Part shown: in pieces, positions 5,467 to 8,823 of the stretch
Layout: each line of letters begins with the position of its first letter
How positions within the stretch are numbered: position 1 is the stretch's first letter
Source of the DNA: Actinomycetota bacterium
Lineage (GTDB): Bacteria; Actinomycetota; CADDZG01; WHSQ01
DNA: 8,823 nt
Assembly (NCBI GenBank): GCA_016781115.1
Contig: JADDQX010000044.1
Location: 5,682-14,504, forward strand
Reading direction: 5' to 3'
Notes under the pieces: model-generated
Database searches by the model: none
The model's input: only the letters and a program-made list of their open reading frames with translations
What the model was told of the DNA's origin: nothing
Made by a program: the position numbers and the translations under genes

Positions 5467-5850
5467 TTAGAACTGGGCGGAGTCTCCGCAGGCGCAGGTG
5501 CCCTTCGCGTTCGGGTTGTCGATCGTGAACCCGGACTGCTGGAGCGAGTCCAGGTAGTCGATCGTCGCGCCTCGCAGATAGGGGGCGCTCATCTTGTCGA
5601 CCCGGATCTCGACCCCGTGCATCTGCTCGATGTGGTCGTCGTCCAGCTTGCGGTCGTCGAAGTAGAGGGCGTAGCGCAACCCGGCGCAGCCTCCGGGCTG
5701 AACCGCAACACGCAGCGCGTACTCCTTGCCCTCGTGCTCGTCGGGGGCGGCAGAGGTCTCGCGGTCCAGCAGCTCGGTCACCTTCGACGCGGCGTTCGGC
5801 GTGATCGAGAAGATCTGGGACTCGGTCTTCGCGCTCTCGGTCATGGACAC
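5467..5850 (-). CDS. erpA: A-type iron-sulfur carrier protein (HesB/IscA/ErpA family)
   Basis: This 127-residue protein accepts Fe-S clusters from the assembly scaffold and passes them to apo-enzymes in the cytoplasm. The three family cysteines are present: C55 in QPGGCAGLRY, and C119 and C121 in the C-terminal GTCACGD. The N-terminus to residue 12 and an acidic insert near 36-43 are variable in the family. The GTG at 5850 is preferred because AGGAGG (5863-5858) lies 7 bases upstream. The ATG two codons later would have a 13-base spacer, and an earlier ATG at 5874 would precede the ribosome site. The gene has its own promoter element and terminator, so it is probably monocistronic. The exact subfamily (ErpA rather than IscA or SufA) is not certain from sequence alone. 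WhiB elsewhere in the window is a possible Fe-S client, by inference. Confidence 0.93.
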   Translation of the reverse strand: MSMTESAKTESQIFSITPNAASKVTELLDRETSAAPDEHEGKEYALRVAVQPGGCAGLRYALYFDDRKLDDDHIEQMHGVEIRVDKMSAPYLRGATIDYLDSLQQSGFTIDNPNAKGTCACGDSAQF

Positions 5851-5869
5851 AGGGGGGCCTCCTTCATCT

Positions 5870-5890
5870 GGCACCGGGAACAGCGGTGCC
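5870..5890. promoter_or_regulatory. Dyad in the leader of the Fe-S carrier gene
   Basis: GGCACCG (5870-5876) and CGGTGCC (5884-5890) are perfect 7-base inverted arms with a 7-base centre. The dyad begins at the expected transcription start and ends 6 bases before the AGGAGG ribosome site. It could be an operator for an Fe-S-sensing repressor or a 5' stabilising hairpin; no regulator can be named. Confidence 0.4.
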
Positions 5891-5895
5891 TCTCG

Positions 5896-5901
5896 ATTAT
5901 A
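5896..5901 (-). promoter_or_regulatory. Candidate -10 element of the Fe-S carrier promoter
   Basis: A perfect TATAAT lies on the minus strand 45 bases upstream of the GTG start, in a very GC-rich context where it is unlikely by chance. No good -35 hexamer is seen at 16-18 bases. Initiation would fall near 5889, at the edge of the leader dyad. Confidence 0.5.
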
Positions 5902-5938
5902 GGCAACAGCCGTGGTGGGGCGGCCATTCCAGGCACAT

Positions 5939-6124
5939 TCAATGCACCAGTCTCCACTCGATCAGCAACGACAACGCCCCCAGCGCGACGAGCACGACCA
6001 AGATCACCTTGGTCGCGCGCGCAAGGGGTGCGTCGGCGAAGAGCGGCCACAGGACGAAAAGGAGCAGAGCGGCGGCGGCCAGCAAGGTGCTGACCAGGAT
6101 CGCGATGTGCAGGAGCTGGTGCAA
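5939..6124 (-). CDS. 61-residue two-helix membrane protein behind tldE
   Basis: I do not recognise this protein. From a TTG start at 6124 it encodes 61 residues with two hydrophobic segments (about 5-30 and 38-56), joined by DAPLARATK. It ends in EWRLVH. The TTG is 5 bases after the tldE stop, so translation is probably coupled; only a weak AGG precedes it and no other start lies nearby in frame. Codons are GC-rich at third positions, as expected for a real gene here. The frame continues upstream as an overlap of tldE, which I treat as noise. It ends 38 bases before the next gene's TATAAT element. Possible roles include a membrane partner of the TldDE protease, but only position supports that. 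Confidence 0.65.
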   Translation of the reverse strand: MHQLLHIAILVSTLLAAAALLLFVLWPLFADAPLARATKVILVVLVALGALSLLIEWRLVH

Positions 6125-6129
6125 GGGAC

Positions 6130-7500
6130 CTAGTGGCTGGTGGTGGAAGAAAAGCTGAAGCCCTCGACTCGAACCGAAGGCGCGACGTTGGACCCGAACG
6201 AGCCGAAGTCGGGAGCGAAGGCGGAGGTGTCCGATCCGATACCCGTCGTGGCGCGCAGTGCGTCTAGCACGCTCTGCGAGAACCGCAGGTTCCGGACCGG
6301 CTCGGCCACCTCTCCGTCCCTGATCCGGAAGGTGCCGTCTCTCGTCATGCCCGTGAGCAAGGTGGAAGGCCGGTCCAGAACGTTCACGTAGTGGAAACGC
6401 GTGACCAGCAAGCCGTCCGCCACATCGGCTATCAGTTCCTCCTTGGCGGCCCGCCCCTCCCGCAGCACCACGTTGGATGCATAGGGGCCGAACTCGGTCG
6501 AGCCCGAGAAGTGGCCGGTGGGCTCCACTCCTAGCTTGGAGGCCGTCCTGAGATCCGTCACCGGCCCCAGCGCCTCGCCCGAGCGGATCACATCCACTGG
6601 TCGCTTGGGTACGCCTTCGAAGTCGAACCCGATCCCGACAGAGCGTTCGTCGAAAACGTCGTCGGCCACCGTCACGTCCTTGGCGGCAACCTCTTGTCCC
6701 ATGCGAGACGCGAGGAAGCTCTCGCCATCGACCACCTGCTTCGCGCCCATCCCCATGTAGGAGAGATACTCGATCAGCATCGCGGTGGCGGCGGGCTCGA
6801 GCACGACGTCGTAAAGGCCGGGAGATGCAGCGGCGGGCTCGCGGTTCCGCGCCGCCTTTTCGACCGCCGTTCGCGCGGCTCGTTCCACATCGACCTGTCC
6901 GAGGGAGTGCGACGAAGCTTCGCCCCACCCGGAGCCGTCACGGTCATCGGCGAGACAGGTCACGACGCAACGGGTGAAAGCGTCGAAACAGTCGATCCCG
7001 AGGGAGTTGATGACGCCGAACGAATGCGCGCTGGTCTCGTAGACCCCGGCGGCCTCCACGTCCCCTGCGATCTGCAGGATCGCCCGCACCGCGGCAGCGC
7101 GGCGCTCGGGAGTCGCCAGGGCCGTGTCGTCGTCCCAGCGGAAGATCGGCTGGGCTATACCCACCCGCTCCGGCGACGGCAGCCCGGGGAACTCCGGATC
7201 CGGTCGCGACGCCCGAGCCCCTTCGAGCGCCTGCGCCGCCGCGGCCCGCATCGCGAGGTCGTTCAACTGATTGGTGACGGCCACCGCTACGCGGTCTCCG
7301 CAGACGACCCGGACGTAGGCCCGGCTCTCGGTGCGCACCGTGTTCTGGATGATCTGCGAGCGGGCGTACCTGGTGAGCCCGGTGACGGACCCCATTACGA
7401 CCACCTCGACCTGATCCGCCCCAGGAAGGTCGAGGACGCTCGAGGCCGCGGCCCGAACGGCGGCAGCATCGATGGGCGCCGCGAGGGTCGCCTCGGTCAT
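6130..7500 (-). CDS. tldE: TldE/PmbA-type subunit of the TldDE metalloprotease
   Basis: The 456-residue protein is the non-catalytic partner of TldD. In Escherichia coli the TldD-TldE heterodimer degrades unfolded peptides, cleaves the microcin B17 leader and degrades the antitoxin CcdA. The product follows the family layout: an alpha/beta N-terminal domain with VVVMGSVTGLTRYARSQIIQ near 34-53, a central domain, and a C-terminal beta domain ending in a glycine-rich GSFGSNVAPSVRVEGF stretch. It has no HExxxH zinc motif, as usual for TldE. The ATG at 7500 overlaps the tldD stop as ATGA, a classic coupled pair, so no separate ribosome site is needed. No RiPP precursor or toxin-antitoxin gene is visible beside it. 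Confidence 0.93.
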   Translation of the reverse strand: MTEATLAAPIDAAAVRAAASSVLDLPGADQVEVVVMGSVTGLTRYARSQIIQNTVRTESRAYVRVVCGDRVAVAVTNQLNDLAMRAAAAQALEGARASRPDPEFPGLPSPERVGIAQPIFRWDDDTALATPERRAAAVRAILQIAGDVEAAGVYETSAHSFGVINSLGIDCFDAFTRCVVTCLADDRDGSGWGEASSHSLGQVDVERAARTAVEKAARNREPAAASPGLYDVVLEPAATAMLIEYLSYMGMGAKQVVDGESFLASRMGQEVAAKDVTVADDVFDERSVGIGFDFEGVPKRPVDVIRSGEALGPVTDLRTASKLGVEPTGHFSGSTEFGPYASNVVLREGRAAKEELIADVADGLLVTRFHYVNVLDRPSTLLTGMTRDGTFRIRDGEVAEPVRNLRFSQSVLDALRATTGIGSDTSAFAPDFGSFGSNVAPSVRVEGFSFSSTTSH

Positions 7501-8823
7501 CCAGATACCCCGGTGCTGACGTTCCGGAAGCGAGCCGGCGAGGTCCCATGCCCCACCCGCATCGTCTGGCCGGGCTGACCCTTCCCGCAGTTGGGCGTGC
7601 CGCGCATCAACCACTCCTCGGGCCCCGCGATCGCATCGCACGATCCCCAGAAGACGGGGGTGATCCCCGTGTATCTCGGGTTCTTCAGCATCCGGCCGAG
7701 GCGGCCCTTCTTGACCTCCCACGCGATCTCGCATCCGAACTGGAAGTTCTTGCGCTTGTCGTCGATCGACCAGGACTTGTTCGTCGCCATGAAGATGCCA
7801 TCGTCGACGTCGGCCAGGAGGTCCTCGAGCGTGCCCTCTCCCGGCAGCAGGTTCACGTTCGGCATCCGGATCAGGGGGAAGTTCTCCCATCCCTCGGCGC
7901 GCATAGTCCCGTTCGACCGGTCGGCGCCGGCGGCCGCGGCGGTCTCACGCGAGCTCTGGAACCCCACGAGGACCCCGTCTCGGACGAGGTCGACCCGTTG
8001 GGCCTTCACACCTTCGTCGTCGTAGCCGTAAGTGCCGAGGCCACCGGGAGTGGTGGCGTCCGAAACGATGTTGACGAGGTCGGACGCGTAGCGCAGGTTC
8101 CCCACGTCCGGGATACCCACGAAAGACGTGCCCGCGAAAGCGGCCTCCATCCCGAGCACGCGGTCGAGCTCGGTGGGATGACCCACCGACTCGTGCACCT
8201 GCAGCATCATCTGGTGACCGTCCAGGACGAGCGTCGTCTCCAGCGCCGGACACTCCGGGGCCCGGAGCAGCGCGACCGCTTCCTCGGCCACCCGCCGAGC
8301 GTTTCCTCGTAGGTCCATCTGGTCGACCGATTCGTAGCCCGCGGCTGCGTAGTGGCCGCGGAACGAACCGGGATACGACCGCACCTGCACCTCGTCACCA
8401 TCCACCGCGATCGCCTCTAGGCCCGCTCCGGTGTGGACGACGGTTTGAACGATGTCGGAGCCCTCTGAGGACAGGAACCACGTCCGCTGACGCAGGAGGT
8501 CGAGCGTCCCGCGCGTCACGCGGATGCCGTCGACGCCGGACATCTCCTCTGTGGCGCCGGCGAAAAGCCCGACCTTTTCCTCCAGCGGCACGGCGAAGGG
8601 GTCCTTCTCGACCGGCGAGCTCCAGGAGTCCACATAGACCGGCTCGGGGACGAGCTCGACCGGCGCGGACAGGGCGGTGGCGCTGGCGCGGGCTACCTCC
8701 ACGGCCGTCCGCGCAACCCGAGCCGCCTCCGCGGCGTCCAGCTTGGGCGTCGACGCGAATCCCCAGGCCCCGTCCACCAGGACGCGGACCCCGAACCCGA
8801 TAGAGCTCGACCGATCGATAGCC
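7497..8823 (-). CDS. tldD: TldD metalloprotease subunit, N-terminus outside the window
   Basis: About 442 codons are present; the reading frame runs off the window edge at 8823 with GFGVRVLVDGAWGFAS, so roughly 30-50 residues are missing. The zinc protease motif HESVGH lies at 8195-8178, with the two histidines as expected metal ligands and the glutamate as catalytic base. The conserved cysteine near the C-terminus is in NCGKGQPGQ (around 7587), as in E. coli TldD. TldD supplies the active site and TldE completes the substrate tunnel. An in-frame GTG at 8777 is internal to the conserved domain and is not the start. The gene is intact within the window and overlaps tldE by 4 bases. Confidence 0.95.
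   Translation of the reverse strand, partial: AIDRSSSIGFGVRVLVDGAWGFASTPKLDAAEAARVARTAVEVARASATALSAPVELVPEPVYVDSWSSPVEKDPFAVPLEEKVGLFAGATEEMSGVDGIRVTRGTLDLLRQRTWFLSSEGSDIVQTVVHTGAGLEAIAVDGDEVQVRSYPGSFRGHYAAAGYESVDQMDLRGNARRVAEEAVALLRAPECPALETTLVLDGHQMMLQVHESVGHPTELDRVLGMEAAFAGTSFVGIPDVGNLRYASDLVNIVSDATTPGGLGTYGYDDEGVKAQRVDLVRDGVLVGFQSSRETAAAAGADRSNGTMRAEGWENFPLIRMPNVNLLPGEGTLEDLLADVDDGIFMATNKSWSIDDKRKNFQFGCEIAWEVKKGRLGRMLKNPRYTGITPVFWGSCDAIAGPEEWLMRGTPNCGKGQPGQTMRVGHGTSPARFRNVSTGVSG

Noticed and set aside
5113..6093. Long plus-strand open frame (326 codons) opposite the 88-residue membrane protein and the Fe-S carrier.
   Set aside because: It crosses a terminator, a promoter and two minus-strand genes, and its sequence is repetitive Arg/Asp/Gly/Val-rich with no domain.
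6694..8312. Two plus-strand open frames (294 and 254 codons) opposite tldE and tldD.
   Set aside because: Both are antisense to conserved domains, including the HESVGH motif, and show no family features.

Overview
This window reads as a high-GC Actinomycetota genome, probably from an uncultured or deeply branching lineage. A WhiB-family iron-sulfur regulator, a family confined to actinobacteria and their phages, is the strongest marker. GC-rich codons, GTG/TTG starts and coding-dense layout agree. I cannot place it below phylum. Every gene I can support lies on the minus strand, so the transcription order is from high to low coordinates. No tRNA, rRNA, CRISPR array or insertion sequence was seen.

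Reading in transcription order: (1) 8823-5939 holds tldD (N-terminus beyond the window) and tldE, joined by a 4-base ATGA overlap, then a 61-residue two-helix membrane protein starting 5 bases after tldE. (2) 5901-5418 holds a TATAAT promoter element, a 5'-leader dyad, a HesB/ErpA A-type Fe-S carrier and a strong intrinsic terminator. (3) 5397-5131 encodes an 88-residue two-helix membrane protein of unknown role. (4) 5155-3008 is a methionine unit: a promoter overlapping the end of the preceding gene, a SAM-I (S-box) riboswitch, its terminator hairpin, and two overlapping genes that look like the N- and C-terminal halves of cobalamin-independent methionine synthase (MetE). Only the C-terminal half keeps the zinc ligands. 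(5) 2990-801 is a thiamin unit: a TPP riboswitch starting about 20 bases after the second metE half, an NCS1 transporter of the CytX type (hydroxymethylpyrimidine uptake), a small zinc-ribbon protein 2 bases later and a lone receiver-domain protein 18 bases after that. (6) 734-352 holds whiB with a plausible promoter and an operator-like dyad. (7) At 128-1 starts a very basic Lys/Arg/Ser/Thr-rich protein that runs out of the window.

The most notable feature is the middle. Two riboswitches for different coenzymes, SAM and TPP, sit in the short gaps of one colinear gene run. The first is built to stop transcription, and the second appears to act at the ribosome-binding site of cytX. With no terminator seen between metE and cytX, read-through would place pyrimidine uptake under methionine control as well as thiamin control. 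The zinc-ribbon protein and the output-less receiver behind cytX have no obvious link to thiamin metabolism. They are the genes here with the least explained role.
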